From NCBI RefSeq assembly GCF_002188465.1, contig NZ_NINW01000049.1, positions 62,001 to 126,000 of the forward strand: DNA of 64,000 nucleotides, in the 5' to 3' direction. Of this stretch, positions 1 through 8,107 are shown in pieces. The notes beneath the pieces are model-generated. The model was not told where the DNA came from, searched no databases, and worked only from the letters and a program-made list of their open reading frames with translations. Position 1 is the stretch's first letter, and each line of letters begins with the position of its first letter. The position numbers and the translations under genes are program-made. Origin of the DNA: Pigmentiphaga sp. NML080357. GTDB taxonomy: Bacteria; Pseudomonadota; Gammaproteobacteria; Burkholderiales; Burkholderiaceae_B.

Positions 1-796
1 CGATGAGGGTGGCGATGCCCTGCGTATTCGGCGGGATCTCGTGCACGTCGACGTCGGCGATGCGCTGGGACAGCGTTCCGCACCACTGCGCCCGGTGCGA
101 GGCCAGGTCGTCCATCGTCATGGCGCCGCCATGCCGCGCGGCGTGCGCAACCAGGGCCTCGCCCAGAGCGCCGCGGTACAACGCCTCGCCTCGGGTGGCG
201 GCGATCGCCTCCAGGGTGGCAGCCAGCGGCGCATTGCGGAAGATCTCGCCAGGCGCGGGCGCGCGCCCGCCTGGCAGGAAGGCTTCGGCAAAACCGGGCT
301 GGTCCGCGTAGTTGGGAGCGATCCGCTGCCACAAGGCCCCGATGATGGGGCTGACGGCGAACCCGTACCGGGCGTAGTCCACGGCGGGTTCGAACAATTG
401 CTCGAATGGAAGCTTGCCGAATCGACGGCACAGCTCAACCCAGGACGAGACCGCGCCGGGAACGGTGACGCTGTCCCAGCCGCGCCGCGGCATGGCCTGC
501 GCACCGGCGAAACGCGCCGGGTCCCACATGGCCGGCGCCCGGCCGCTGGCGTTCAGGCCGTGAAGCCGGGCTCCGTCCCAGACCACGGCAAAGGCATCGC
601 TGCCCACGCCGTTGGCGGTGGGCTCGACCACCGTGGAGGCGATCGCGGCGGCCACCGCGGCATCCACCGCATTGCCTCCTTGCAGCATCATGCGCAGGCC
701 TGCCTGGGCCGCCAACGGCTGCGAGGCGCAGACGACGCGCCGGGCCAGCACCGGCGACCGTTGCGACGGATAGGGCTGGGAGTAATCCATGGCCAT
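1..796 (-). CDS. ggt: Gamma-glutamyltransferase family protein, N-terminal part (cut by window edge)
   Basis: The first 265 residues of a gamma-glutamyltransferase/acylase-type Ntn hydrolase are present. The start reads MAMDYSQPYPSQRSPVLARR, followed by the family's N-terminal pattern of ASQPLAAQAGLRMMLQGGNAVDAAVAAA and a glycine-rich GVGSDAF segment. Members of this family transfer or hydrolyse gamma-glutamyl or related acyl groups after self-cleavage at a threonine. That threonine lies beyond the window, so activity cannot be judged. No signal peptide is visible, which suggests a cytoplasmic form. A second possible start lies six bases in, at 790. The gene begins 14 bases after the aminotransferase stop and is probably co-transcribed with it. 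Confidence 0.85.
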   Translation of the reverse strand, partial: MAMDYSQPYPSQRSPVLARRVVCASQPLAAQAGLRMMLQGGNAVDAAVAAAIASTVVEPTANGVGSDAFAVVWDGARLHGLNASGRAPAMWDPARFAGAQAMPRRGWDSVTVPGAVSSWVELCRRFGKLPFEQLFEPAVDYARYGFAVSPIIGALWQRIAPNYADQPGFAEAFLPGGRAPAPGEIFRNAPLAATLEAIAATRGEALYRGALGEALVAHAARHGGAMTMDDLASHRAQWCGTLSQRIADVDVHEIPPNTQGIATLI

Positions 797-810
797 GGCG
801 GATCCGCGCG

Positions 811-1740
811 TCAGGCCAGGGCTTGCGAAACAGGGGTGACCCAGTGGCCGAAACGTTCGTTGCGGCCGCGGACCGCATCGAAGTAGAGCGATTGCAACTG
901 CCGGGTGAGCGGCCCAGGGGTGCCGCTGCCGATGGGCCGGTCGTCGAGCGCGACGACCGGCGTGACTTCCGCCCCGGTGCCGACGAAGAACGCCTCGTCC
1001 GCGATGTACATGGAATCGCGCGTGAAAAACTCCTCGCGCACCACGAGGCCCTGGCTGCGGGCCAGCTGGATGATGGAATCTCGGGTGATGCCGTCGAGGA
1101 TGTATGTCAGCGGCGGCGTGATCAGCTGGCCGTCGCGCACGATGAAGACGTTCTCCACCGAGCCCTCGGCCACGTGGCCCTGGGCGTCGAGCAACAGCGC
1201 TTCATCGTAGCCTCCGCGCAAGGCATCGGTCCGCGCCATCTGGAACAGCATGTAGTTGCCGCAGGCCTTGGCCTTGGACATGTTCGAATTGACGTGATGC
1301 CGCGTGTAGGACGAGGTCTTGACTCGGGTACCCTGCTCGAGCTTGCCCTGCCCCAGGTACTCGCCCCAGAACCAGACGGCGATGCCCACGTTCACCCGGC
1401 AGCCGCTGTAGTTCAGGCCCATGCCGCCGTAGCCGATGTAGGCGACCGGACGCAGATAGCATTGAGCATGGCCGCTGGCGGCGACGGTTTCGCGGCAGGC
1501 CTCGATGATGGCGTCACGGCTGTAGGGGATGTCCAGCCCGATGATCTTGGCTGAATTGAAGAGTCGGTCTATGTGCGCATGGAGCCGGAAGATCGCCGTC
1601 CCGTGCTCGCCCTCATAGGCGCGTATGCCTTCGAAGACCCCGAAACCGTACTGGAAGCTGTTGCTGACGAAATGGACCGACGCGTCGGCCCAGTCGACCA
1701 GCTTGCCGTCGATCCAGATGGGTGAACCCTGCTCTTCCAT
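811..1740 (-). CDS. ilvE: Branched-chain amino acid aminotransferase
   Basis: This 309-residue protein is a fold-type IV PLP aminotransferase that interconverts valine, leucine or isoleucine with the 2-oxo acids. The N terminus (PIWIDGKLVDWADASVHF, then YGFGVFEGIRAY) is typical of IlvE. Lys158 in the SKAKACGNY segment matches the PLP lysine of IlvE, and EGSVENVF is the conserved cofactor-binding stretch. The start at 1740 was chosen because GGGAGGAGG sits just upstream. An in-frame upstream extension to 1914 has no ribosome site and would overlap the marR gene. It lies between marR and ggt, suggesting amino-group handling in a catabolic set rather than only biosynthesis. Confidence 0.9.
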   Translation of the reverse strand: MEEQGSPIWIDGKLVDWADASVHFVSNSFQYGFGVFEGIRAYEGEHGTAIFRLHAHIDRLFNSAKIIGLDIPYSRDAIIEACRETVAASGHAQCYLRPVAYIGYGGMGLNYSGCRVNVGIAVWFWGEYLGQGKLEQGTRVKTSSYTRHHVNSNMSKAKACGNYMLFQMARTDALRGGYDEALLLDAQGHVAEGSVENVFIVRDGQLITPPLTYILDGITRDSIIQLARSQGLVVREEFFTRDSMYIADEAFFVGTGAEVTPVVALDDRPIGSGTPGPLTRQLQSLYFDAVRGRNERFGHWVTPVSQALA

Positions 1741-1817
1741 GACCGCCTCCTCCCGGAGAACGCCCCACGCGCCTGCGCCGTGCGGCAAACAAGGCCGACC
1801 AAAGGACTGCTCGGAAA

Positions 1818-2336
1818 CTACTTGATGGGCGAAATCTTCAGGTTGCGCAGCATGCGCTGGAGGGTGGTCCGCAGCACCTCCAGGTCGGCGGGCGGAACGT
1901 CGTGGACCGACCATTCGTACTGCGCCGACACCGCCGGCAGCATGGCATCGAGAAGGTCGCGCCCCGCTTCCGTAATGGAGATCATGACGGCCCGGCCGTC
2001 GTCGTCGTCCTGTTCGACCGTGACCAGTCCTTGGGCTTCCATCCGCCCGATGGTGCGGCTGAGGGTGGACGACTCGATCAAGGTCAGTTCGATGAGATCG
2101 CGCATGCGGGCGTGATCGCGACGCGTGAGGGCGATCAGCACACGGTACACGCTGGCCGTCTGATTGAAGGGCCGCAAGGCTTCGGTCAGGCTGATGGCGA
2201 GACGTTCCGACACCTGCCGCAGCAGATAGGCGGTTTTCTTTTCGCTGCGCCGATCGTTGAAGGCGTCGAGTTCGTCTTCTACTGGATCGACCGGTTTCCG
2301 CTTGGGGGAACGCATCGAGCTGGGAGCCATGGCCAT
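1818..2336 (-). CDS. MarR family transcriptional regulator
   Basis: A protein of about 172 residues with a MarR-type winged helix. The recognition region reads MRDLIELTLIESSTLSRTIGRMEAQGLV, followed by an acidic wing (EQDDDDGRAV) and ITEAGRDLL. MarR proteins bind DNA as dimers and are usually released by small ligands. The gene lies 77 bases upstream of ilvE on the same strand, so it probably controls itself and the ilvE-ggt pair. The start is uncertain: ATG at 2336, ATG at 2330 and GTG at 2348 are all in frame and none has a strong ribosome site. Confidence 0.85.
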   Translation of the reverse strand: MAMAPSSMRSPKRKPVDPVEDELDAFNDRRSEKKTAYLLRQVSERLAISLTEALRPFNQTASVYRVLIALTRRDHARMRDLIELTLIESSTLSRTIGRMEAQGLVTVEQDDDDGRAVMISITEAGRDLLDAMLPAVSAQYEWSVHDVPPADLEVLRTTLQRMLRNLKISPIK

Positions 2337-2403
2337 TGATCGCGACACGGTTTCGATGGCGTATTAAGGCACAAATAAATCTGCATGTGCAAGTATTTTT
2401 ACA

Positions 2404-2431
2404 TCTATATTTTATGATTCTTTTGCATCAA
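2404..2431 (-). promoter_or_regulatory. Candidate promoter of marR-ilvE-ggt
   Basis: On the minus strand, TTGATG (2431-2426) and TATAGA (2409-2404) are separated by 16 bases inside an AT-rich stretch that stands out from the GC-rich surroundings. Downstream, at 2382-2391, TGCATGTGCA is a short dyad that could be a MarR site. Neither element has experimental support. Confidence 0.4.
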
Positions 2432-2516
2432 ACTACGGACCAAGGGCGCGGCCGCCGCCCTTGGGCGTGGCCCGCCGCTTTACCGGGATCGGCAGTCAGT
2501 GCATTGCCAAAGAAAG

Positions 2517-3368
2517 CTACTGGCGCGCCGGCGCGGTCGGAACACGGCCGTCCACATCGGTGAACCCGTATTCCTTCGCAAGTTCTGCGACCAGAAGAAG
2601 CTGGCCGCTTTTCTGCATCACGTTCACGTCCGCCGCCAGCGCCGCGACGGCCCTGCCGGCGAACTCCGCCGATTCGCCGTGTTCCAGGATGCGCTTGGCA
2701 AGAGCCTCGGGCACGCGGTCCGGCTGGGCGAGGAACTTCTCGCTCTTGATGAAGCCAGGCCAGATCACCACCGAAGCCACATTGAAGGGCCGCAAGTCAT
2801 GCGCCATGTCGAGCGCCAGCTTGTTCACGCCCGCCTTCTGCACGCCGAAGGGAACGTTGAAGGTGTAGCGCACCGCGCCGCCCGACGAAGTATTCACGAT
2901 GAGGCCTCGTTTCCTGGCGACCATGTGAGGTGCCACCAGGCGGCTCGTCACATAGTGGGAGCGCAGGCCCACGCGCATCAGCATTTCCCAGATATCGTCG
3001 TCGAGTTCCCAGAACGGCTTGTTGACCGGCATCTGGGCAGGAGCGGCGAAGACATTGTTCACGAGCACGTCGATGCGGCCGTCCTGCTCGTCGAGCACGC
3101 GATCGATGGCTTGCTTGACGCTGCCATCGTCCGCGTGGTCGCACACGACACCTATGGCTCGCCCGCCCCGGCGCTCGATCTCGTCGATCGTCTCCTCCAG
3201 CGAACCCGGCCATTGGGAACCGCCGCGCGCGAGGGTACGCCCGGTTACGTAGACGGTGGCCCCGGCTTCGCCAAGCGCGAGGGCGACACCCTTGCCCACG
3301 CCTCGGCTGCCCCCCGTAACCAGCGCAATGGAGCCGTCCAAAGGACGTGGAGTGATCGAGTCGTTCAA
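2517..3368 (-). CDS. SDR family oxidoreductase (DHRS1-like) lacking the catalytic tyrosine
   Basis: This 283-residue short-chain dehydrogenase has a Rossmann nucleotide site (TGGSRGVGKG, residues 18-27) and the NNVF segment. The overall pattern resembles the DHRS1-like branch. At the usual YxxxK active site the sequence is FGVQK (Phe174, Lys178), so the catalytic tyrosine is replaced. TTG at 3368 is taken as start because AGAGGA lies eight bases upstream and it leaves 28 bases to livM. An ATG further upstream, at 3470, would overlap livM. It is the last gene of the liv operon, so it probably acts on the imported compound or a derivative. Confidence 0.85.
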   Translation of the reverse strand: MNDSITPRPLDGSIALVTGGSRGVGKGVALALGEAGATVYVTGRTLARGGSQWPGSLEETIDEIERRGGRAIGVVCDHADDGSVKQAIDRVLDEQDGRIDVLVNNVFAAPAQMPVNKPFWELDDDIWEMLMRVGLRSHYVTSRLVAPHMVARKRGLIVNTSSGGAVRYTFNVPFGVQKAGVNKLALDMAHDLRPFNVASVVIWPGFIKSEKFLAQPDRVPEALAKRILEHGESAEFAGRAVAALAADVNVMQKSGQLLLVAELAKEYGFTDVDGRVPTAPARQ

Positions 3369-3396
3369 TTTGCAGTTCCTCTTGTATTGGATGAGC

Positions 3397-4392
3397 TCAA
3401 ATCTTGCGCCGGGCCATCGTCCTTCGCATGCGTAGCCGGCGAACGCCCGGGGCGATGTACACCGACGCAAGCATCACGGTGCCGTAGATGACGCCGGTCC
3501 ACTCTTGCGAGACTCTTTCCGCCAGGTCGGGCACGAATACGAGGAACGCAGCCGCCACGAAGCTTCCGGACGCGTAGCGGGGGCCGGAAATGGCTACGCC
3601 TACCAGCAGGAAGAGCGAGAGAAAGACATTGAAGCTGTCGGGCGAAACGAAACCGCTGACGGCCGCACTCAAGGCTCCCGCCGCGCCGACCATGGCCGAA
3701 CTGACGGCGAACGCGACAGCCTTCCACTTCGGCACGTCGACGCCCATCGCCGTGGCTGCGGTAGGCTGGTCCCTCAAGGACATCCAGGCCAGGCCGCATG
3801 GGCCTTTCAGCAGCCTGTCGGCCGCCACGAAGATGAGCCCGCACCATAAGGCCGCCAGGAGAAGAAGCCACTGATCCGCCGACATGAAGATCAGCGGGGA
3901 TTCCGCCGGATCCAGGCTCAGGCCGCTCACGCCGCCGGTCCATCCCTCGAACGCGGAATGCTTGAGCAACTGCGGCAAGGCGAGCGCCAGCGCAAAGGTT
4001 GCCAGCGCCAGGTAGGGCCCCGCAAGCCTCACCGCGGGCAGTCCGAACAGGAAGCCGGCGAGTCCGGTAACGAGCGCCGCGACCGGCACGGTCGCCACTC
4101 CCGGCGCCCAGCCATGGGTGCTCAGGACGCCTGCCGTATAGGCGCCGACGGCGAAGAACGCGCCGTGCCCGAGGGAAACCTGTCCGCTGGCCCCGACCAG
4201 GAGCTGCATGCTGCGCACCGCGATCGCGAAGACGAGCAGCGTCGAGACCTTGAATGCCCAGTAGCCGTGCAGCCCCATGGCCGTGATCACAACGGCAATC
4301 ACGAGCAGGGGAACGAGCAGCCGGTCGACCCTGTCCGCCAGAGGGCGTCGGATATGCACGGACGGTCTCGCAAGTGTGTCGATCGTGCTCAT
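3397..4392 (-). CDS. livM: Branched-chain-type ABC transporter permease LivM
   Basis: This 331-residue polytopic inner-membrane protein has the LivM signature VGASGQVSLGHGAFFAVGAYT near residue 65 and about eight to ten hydrophobic segments. It forms the membrane channel with LivH. The start overlaps the livH stop by four bases (ATGA), showing translational coupling. The C terminus ends in a basic cluster (RRLRMRRTMARRKI), as expected for a cytoplasmic tail. LivM/H paralogues transport branched-chain amino acids, amides, urea or aromatic acids, so the substrate cannot be read from the permease alone. Confidence 0.92.
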   Translation of the reverse strand: MSTIDTLARPSVHIRRPLADRVDRLLVPLLVIAVVITAMGLHGYWAFKVSTLLVFAIAVRSMQLLVGASGQVSLGHGAFFAVGAYTAGVLSTHGWAPGVATVPVAALVTGLAGFLFGLPAVRLAGPYLALATFALALALPQLLKHSAFEGWTGGVSGLSLDPAESPLIFMSADQWLLLLAALWCGLIFVAADRLLKGPCGLAWMSLRDQPTAATAMGVDVPKWKAVAFAVSSAMVGAAGALSAAVSGFVSPDSFNVFLSLFLLVGVAISGPRYASGSFVAAAFLVFVPDLAERVSQEWTGVIYGTVMLASVYIAPGVRRLRMRRTMARRKI

Positions 4393-5261
4393 ACGCGTCG
4401 GATGATGCGGCTGCCGAAGAGCCCTTGAGGCCGGAGAACCAGGATGGAGAACATGGCGACCAGTGCGATGGTCAGCTTCAGTTCGTTGCCTGTCACGAAG
4501 GCGCCGAGCAGGTTCTCGCCCACGCCGATCGCCAGGCCCCCGACGATGGCCCCGACGGGACTGTCCACCCCGCCGAGCACCGCCGCGGCAAAGCCGTAGA
4601 TCATGATCCCGCTCATCATGTGGGGTTCCAGAAAGACGATGGGCGCCGCAAGCAGGCCCGCGATGGCGCCGATGACGCCCGCGAGCCCCCAACCCATCAT
4701 CAGGATGCGGCGCACGTTGATGCCGGAGAGCTCGCTAGACAACGGCTGCATGGCCACAGCCCGCATGGCGAGTCCCAGGTTCGTGGTCTTGAAAAACACC
4801 GTCATGCCCGCGAGCACGAGCACCGTCACGGCGATGGTGCCGATGGCGTGCGGCGAGAGGGATCCCTGTCCGAGCCCCTCGAGCACCGCGAACGGGCTCG
4901 GGAAGGTCTCGCTGTGATGGCCGAAGACAAGACCGATGACGGCCGAGATGGTGATCATGAGCGCGATGAAGACCGTCACTACGGCCAGGATGGGTGCATT
5001 GTGCAGAGGCCTGAGCAGTACGCGTTCCACGAGCGCTCCCGAGAGGAACCCGAAGGCGATCGCCGCGAAGGCGGCAACCCAGTACGGCAGTCCGGCGTGG
5101 ATCAGCGCAGCCGCAACATAGGTGGAAAGCAGCGCCATCTCGCCCTGGGCGAAGTTCACGTGATTGGTCGCGCGATAGATCATTACGAGCGCCAGCGCCA
5201 GCATCGCATAAAGACAGCCGTTGACCAGACCCGCGGCCACTTGCTGAGTCAGCTCATTCAT
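4389..5261 (-). CDS. livH: Branched-chain-type ABC transporter permease LivH
   Basis: This 290-residue integral membrane permease opens with MNELTQQVAAGLVNGCLYAM and has the family pattern ATNHVNFAQGEMALL and GFAAAVLGGVDSPVGAIVGGLAIGV. It partners LivM. ATGA overlaps on both sides, with livF upstream and livM downstream, place it firmly within the liv operon. Confidence 0.93.
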   Translation of the reverse strand: MNELTQQVAAGLVNGCLYAMLALALVMIYRATNHVNFAQGEMALLSTYVAAALIHAGLPYWVAAFAAIAFGFLSGALVERVLLRPLHNAPILAVVTVFIALMITISAVIGLVFGHHSETFPSPFAVLEGLGQGSLSPHAIGTIAVTVLVLAGMTVFFKTTNLGLAMRAVAMQPLSSELSGINVRRILMMGWGLAGVIGAIAGLLAAPIVFLEPHMMSGIMIYGFAAAVLGGVDSPVGAIVGGLAIGVGENLLGAFVTGNELKLTIALVAMFSILVLRPQGLFGSRIIRRV

Positions 5262-5989
5262 GTCGACTCCTGCTGAAGTCCAAGGTAGGCGGCGCGAACC
5301 CGGGGGTCGCCCCGCAATGAATTGGCGTCGCCCGCGATCGCTACGCGTCCCACCTCGAGAACGCAGGCCGAATCGGCGATCTCGAGCGCGAGGCGGGCGT
5401 TCTGCTCGACAAGCAGTATGCCGAGCCGGGCCTCCTGCTTGATTTCGCGCAGCATGTCGAAAATCTGCTTCACCACCAGCGGCGCCAGCCCGAACGACGG
5501 CTCGTCCAGCATGAGCAGCCGCGGCCTGAGCATCAGGGCGCGGGCGATGGCGAGCATTTGCTGCTCGCCTCCGCTGAGCAGGCCGGCCATCGACCGCCTG
5601 TATCCGGACAGTTTCGGAAAGAGCTCGTACATGCGGCCCATGTCCTCGCGGACTCCGGTGCGGTCGCGGCGCGAGATGGCGCCCACCATCAGGTTTTCCT
5701 CGACGGTCAGCGCCGGAAAAGTGCCTCGGCCGTCGGGCACATGGGCGACCCCGAGCCGTGCGATGGCATCGGTCGACATGCCGTCGATACGGCGGCCCTC
5801 CAGTTCGATGCTGCCCTTGAAGGTCACCATCGCCCCGCTGATCGCGCGCAGCAATGTGGTCTTGCCTGCGCCATTTGCCCCCAGCAGCGTCGTCACGCCC
5901 CCCATCGGGATCTCGAGCGAGACGTCGTGCAGCACCGCATGCGAGCGATAGGCCGCCCGCAAGCCGGACACCCTGAGCAGCGCGCTCAT
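5258..5989 (-). CDS. livF: ABC transporter ATP-binding protein LivF
   Basis: This 243-residue ATPase has Walker A GANGAGKT, signature LSGGEQQMLAIARAL, Walker B LLMLDEP and the LivF-typical VPDGRGTFPALTVEENL. It supplies energy for import together with LivG at the inner face of the membrane. The ATG at 5989 overlaps the livG stop by four bases; an upstream in-frame extension to 6214 would lie inside livG and was not used. Confidence 0.93.
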   Translation of the reverse strand: MSALLRVSGLRAAYRSHAVLHDVSLEIPMGGVTTLLGANGAGKTTLLRAISGAMVTFKGSIELEGRRIDGMSTDAIARLGVAHVPDGRGTFPALTVEENLMVGAISRRDRTGVREDMGRMYELFPKLSGYRRSMAGLLSGGEQQMLAIARALMLRPRLLMLDEPSFGLAPLVVKQIFDMLREIKQEARLGILLVEQNARLALEIADSACVLEVGRVAIAGDANSLRGDPRVRAAYLGLQQEST

Positions 5990-6786
5990 GAGCCGCTCCC
6001 GAGGTAAGCGCAGATGACGGCCTCGTCGCTGGCGACGAGCTCGGGCGTACCATCCGCGATCTTCTTGCCGAACTCCAGCACCACCACCTGGTCCGAGACG
6101 CGCATCACCAGGTTCATGTGATGCTCGATCAGCAGGACCGACACGCGCATCGCGTCGCGGACCTCGCGGATCCAGCTCGCGAGCTCGACGACTTCCTCGT
6201 GGTTCAGCCCGCAAGCGGGTTCGTCGAGCAGGAGGAGCCGAGGCGACATGGCCAGCGCCCGGGCCAGCTCGACGCGCTTTCTCGTTCCGAAGGGAAGGTC
6301 GGCCACGATCTCGTCGGCAAGGTCCGCGAGACGGGTCTGGGCCATCAGCTCGTCGACACGCCGGCTTACCCGGCGGCGGTCCTCGCGCGCCGCGCGAGTC
6401 ATGAAGATCGAGGAGAGGTAGCGGCCGCCGAAATCGCCGAAGCAGCCCGCCTCGACGTTCTTGCGGACGCTCAGGCGGTCGAAAAGGGCGACGTTCTGGA
6501 ACGTGCGCGCGATGCCAGCCGAACCTACCCGATGCGCGGGCATGCGAGTGATGTCGGCGCCGGCGAAGCGGATGGTGCCTTCGCTGGGCTCGTAGATCCT
6601 GCTGAGACAGTTGAAGAGACTGGTCTTGCCGGCGCCGTTGGGCCCGATGATCCCGCAGATGGAATCCGGGGCGACGTCGAAGGAGACCGAATCGAGCGCC
6701 GTCACGCCGCCGAAGCGCAGGCTCAGGTCGCGTACGGCCAGCAGAGGCTGGCTTGCGCCAGCCTGCGTTGGAGTCTGAGCAGTCAT
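5986..6786 (-). CDS. livG: ABC transporter ATP-binding protein LivG
   Basis: This 266-residue ATPase has Walker A GPNGAGKT, the LivG-type signature LPFGTRKRVELARAL (LPFG in place of LSGG, normal for this family), Walker B LLLLDEPACGLN and a C-terminal DGTPELVASDEAVICAYLG segment. It pairs with LivF. It starts two bases after the livK stop. Confidence 0.93.
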   Translation of the reverse strand: MTAQTPTQAGASQPLLAVRDLSLRFGGVTALDSVSFDVAPDSICGIIGPNGAGKTSLFNCLSRIYEPSEGTIRFAGADITRMPAHRVGSAGIARTFQNVALFDRLSVRKNVEAGCFGDFGGRYLSSIFMTRAAREDRRRVSRRVDELMAQTRLADLADEIVADLPFGTRKRVELARALAMSPRLLLLDEPACGLNHEEVVELASWIREVRDAMRVSVLLIEHHMNLVMRVSDQVVVLEFGKKIADGTPELVASDEAVICAYLGSGS

Positions 6787-6788
6787 AG

Positions 6789-7997
6789 TCAGGCGAGCGG
6801 TACCCAGAGCTTGCCGTCGAAGCGCTGCAGCCGCAACTGGCGAATCGTCTGGTAGTTGGTGGCGGACGTGCTGACCGTGATGCCGGGTATCAGGTGAGGC
6901 AGCGCCACCTCCTGCAGTGACGTGGCCTCTTTCATGATGCGGGCCGATGTCAGATCGTCGCCGCAACGGCGCAGCACTTCGGTCATCAGCACCGCCATGC
7001 TGTAGCCCGCGAAGTTGAGCTGCTCCGTCGTGTCGCCCTCGGGGTAATACTTCTTCATGAAGGCCAGCCACTTCCTGTATTCGGCGTCGTCCTCCCACTC
7101 GGGATCGCCCGCCGTCTTGCTCGGGGTGGAGGAGACGAGGCCGATGCACTTCTCCAGCCCCGCCACGCGCAGGACCGTCGGTATGAAGTTGCTCGCGATG
7201 GGCAGGATGTGCAGCGGCTGCCAGCCCAGGTCGCTTACCTTCCGTATGGCCTGGATGGTGAACTTCGGCGTCGTGACGTTCATGAAGACGTCCGCCTTCG
7301 AAGCCGCTAGGCTGATGACCTGCGATTCGATCGTCGGCGCGGTGACTTCATAGGCTGCGACGGCAGCCACCGCGACCTTGCTGCCGAGTTGCCGGAGACG
7401 CTCTTTGAAGGCGGCAAGATACTCCTTGCCGAAATCGTCGTTCTGGTAGAGCACGGCCACCTTGGCCGCGGGCTTTACCCGGTGGACGTACTCGGCATAG
7501 GCCGAGGCTTCCAGCGAGAAAGTCGGCAGGCCAGGCAGGGTATAGGGGTAGTTCTGCGGATCGGCGAAGCGATCGCTGCCCGCATAGACGAAGAGCTGCG
7601 GGATCTTGCGGCTATTCAGGTACTTCTGAACCGCCGCGTTCTGGGCGGTGCCCATGCTGGAAAACATGGCCAGCACCCGCTCCCGCTCGACGAGGTTGCG
7701 AGTCTGCTCGACAGCCTTGGCGGGATTGTAATTATCGTCCAGCGAAATGAGACGGACGCTGCGGCCATTGACGCCGCCGGCCTCGTTGAGCATCGTGAAG
7801 TAGCGGGACTGCACCTTGCCTACGGGACTGAGCGCGGACAGCGGTCCGCTATAGGGCATGGTCTGCCCCAGCCTGATCTCGCCTTTGAACTGCCGGACGG
7901 CTTGCTGGCCCCATGCGGGCCCGGCACAGACCAGGGGCGCCATTGCGAGTTGAAGCAGCCGGCGACGCTTCGGCGCCGGCGCGAGGATGCTGCCCAT
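6789..7997 (-). CDS. livK: Periplasmic substrate-binding protein of the Liv-type ABC importer
   Basis: This 402-residue protein has a basic N terminus, a hydrophobic core and an Ala-x-Gly-type cleavage region near residue 30 (CAGPAWGQQ), so it is exported. The body is a type I periplasmic binding fold (GQTMPYSGPLSALSPVG, RLISLDDNYNPAKAVEQTRNLVE, VAVLYQNDDFGKEYLAAFKERL). The LNEAGGVNGR segment is typical of LivJ/LivK-like receptors for amides or aromatic acids. AGGAGAC lies six bases before the ATG. It is the first gene of the operon livK-G-F-H-M-SDR, behind a strong promoter at 8052-8080. Confidence 0.9.
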   Translation of the reverse strand: MGSILAPAPKRRRLLQLAMAPLVCAGPAWGQQAVRQFKGEIRLGQTMPYSGPLSALSPVGKVQSRYFTMLNEAGGVNGRSVRLISLDDNYNPAKAVEQTRNLVERERVLAMFSSMGTAQNAAVQKYLNSRKIPQLFVYAGSDRFADPQNYPYTLPGLPTFSLEASAYAEYVHRVKPAAKVAVLYQNDDFGKEYLAAFKERLRQLGSKVAVAAVAAYEVTAPTIESQVISLAASKADVFMNVTTPKFTIQAIRKVSDLGWQPLHILPIASNFIPTVLRVAGLEKCIGLVSSTPSKTAGDPEWEDDAEYRKWLAFMKKYYPEGDTTEQLNFAGYSMAVLMTEVLRRCGDDLTSARIMKEATSLQEVALPHLIPGITVSTSATNYQTIRQLRLQRFDGKLWVPLA

Positions 7998-8051
7998 GCT
8001 TGTCTCCTATACCCGGGCACTCGAAGTTGCCCAACTTTTTTCTTCGAAATA

Positions 8052-8080
8052 ATTATCTTCCTTGAAAGATATATAGTCAA
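8052..8080 (-). promoter_or_regulatory. livK operon promoter with dyad operator in the spacer
   Basis: On the minus strand, TTGACT (8080-8075) and GATAAT (8057-8052) are 17 bases apart, a near-ideal housekeeping promoter about 50 bases before the livK ATG. A dyad, TATCTT-N6-AAGATA, fills 8054-8071, between and partly over the boxes. The promoter facing the Rieske operon has the same arrangement, so both are probably repressed by the same protein, most simply the Arm-MarR regulator encoded between them. Confidence 0.7.
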
Positions 8081-8107
8081 GACAAGGCGAGCGCCGGCGC
8101 CACACGG

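Noticed and set aside
3369-3470. Upstream extension of the SDR to ATG 3470
   Set aside because: It would overlap livM by more than 70 bases and has no ribosome site; TTG 3368 has AGAGGA at the right distance.
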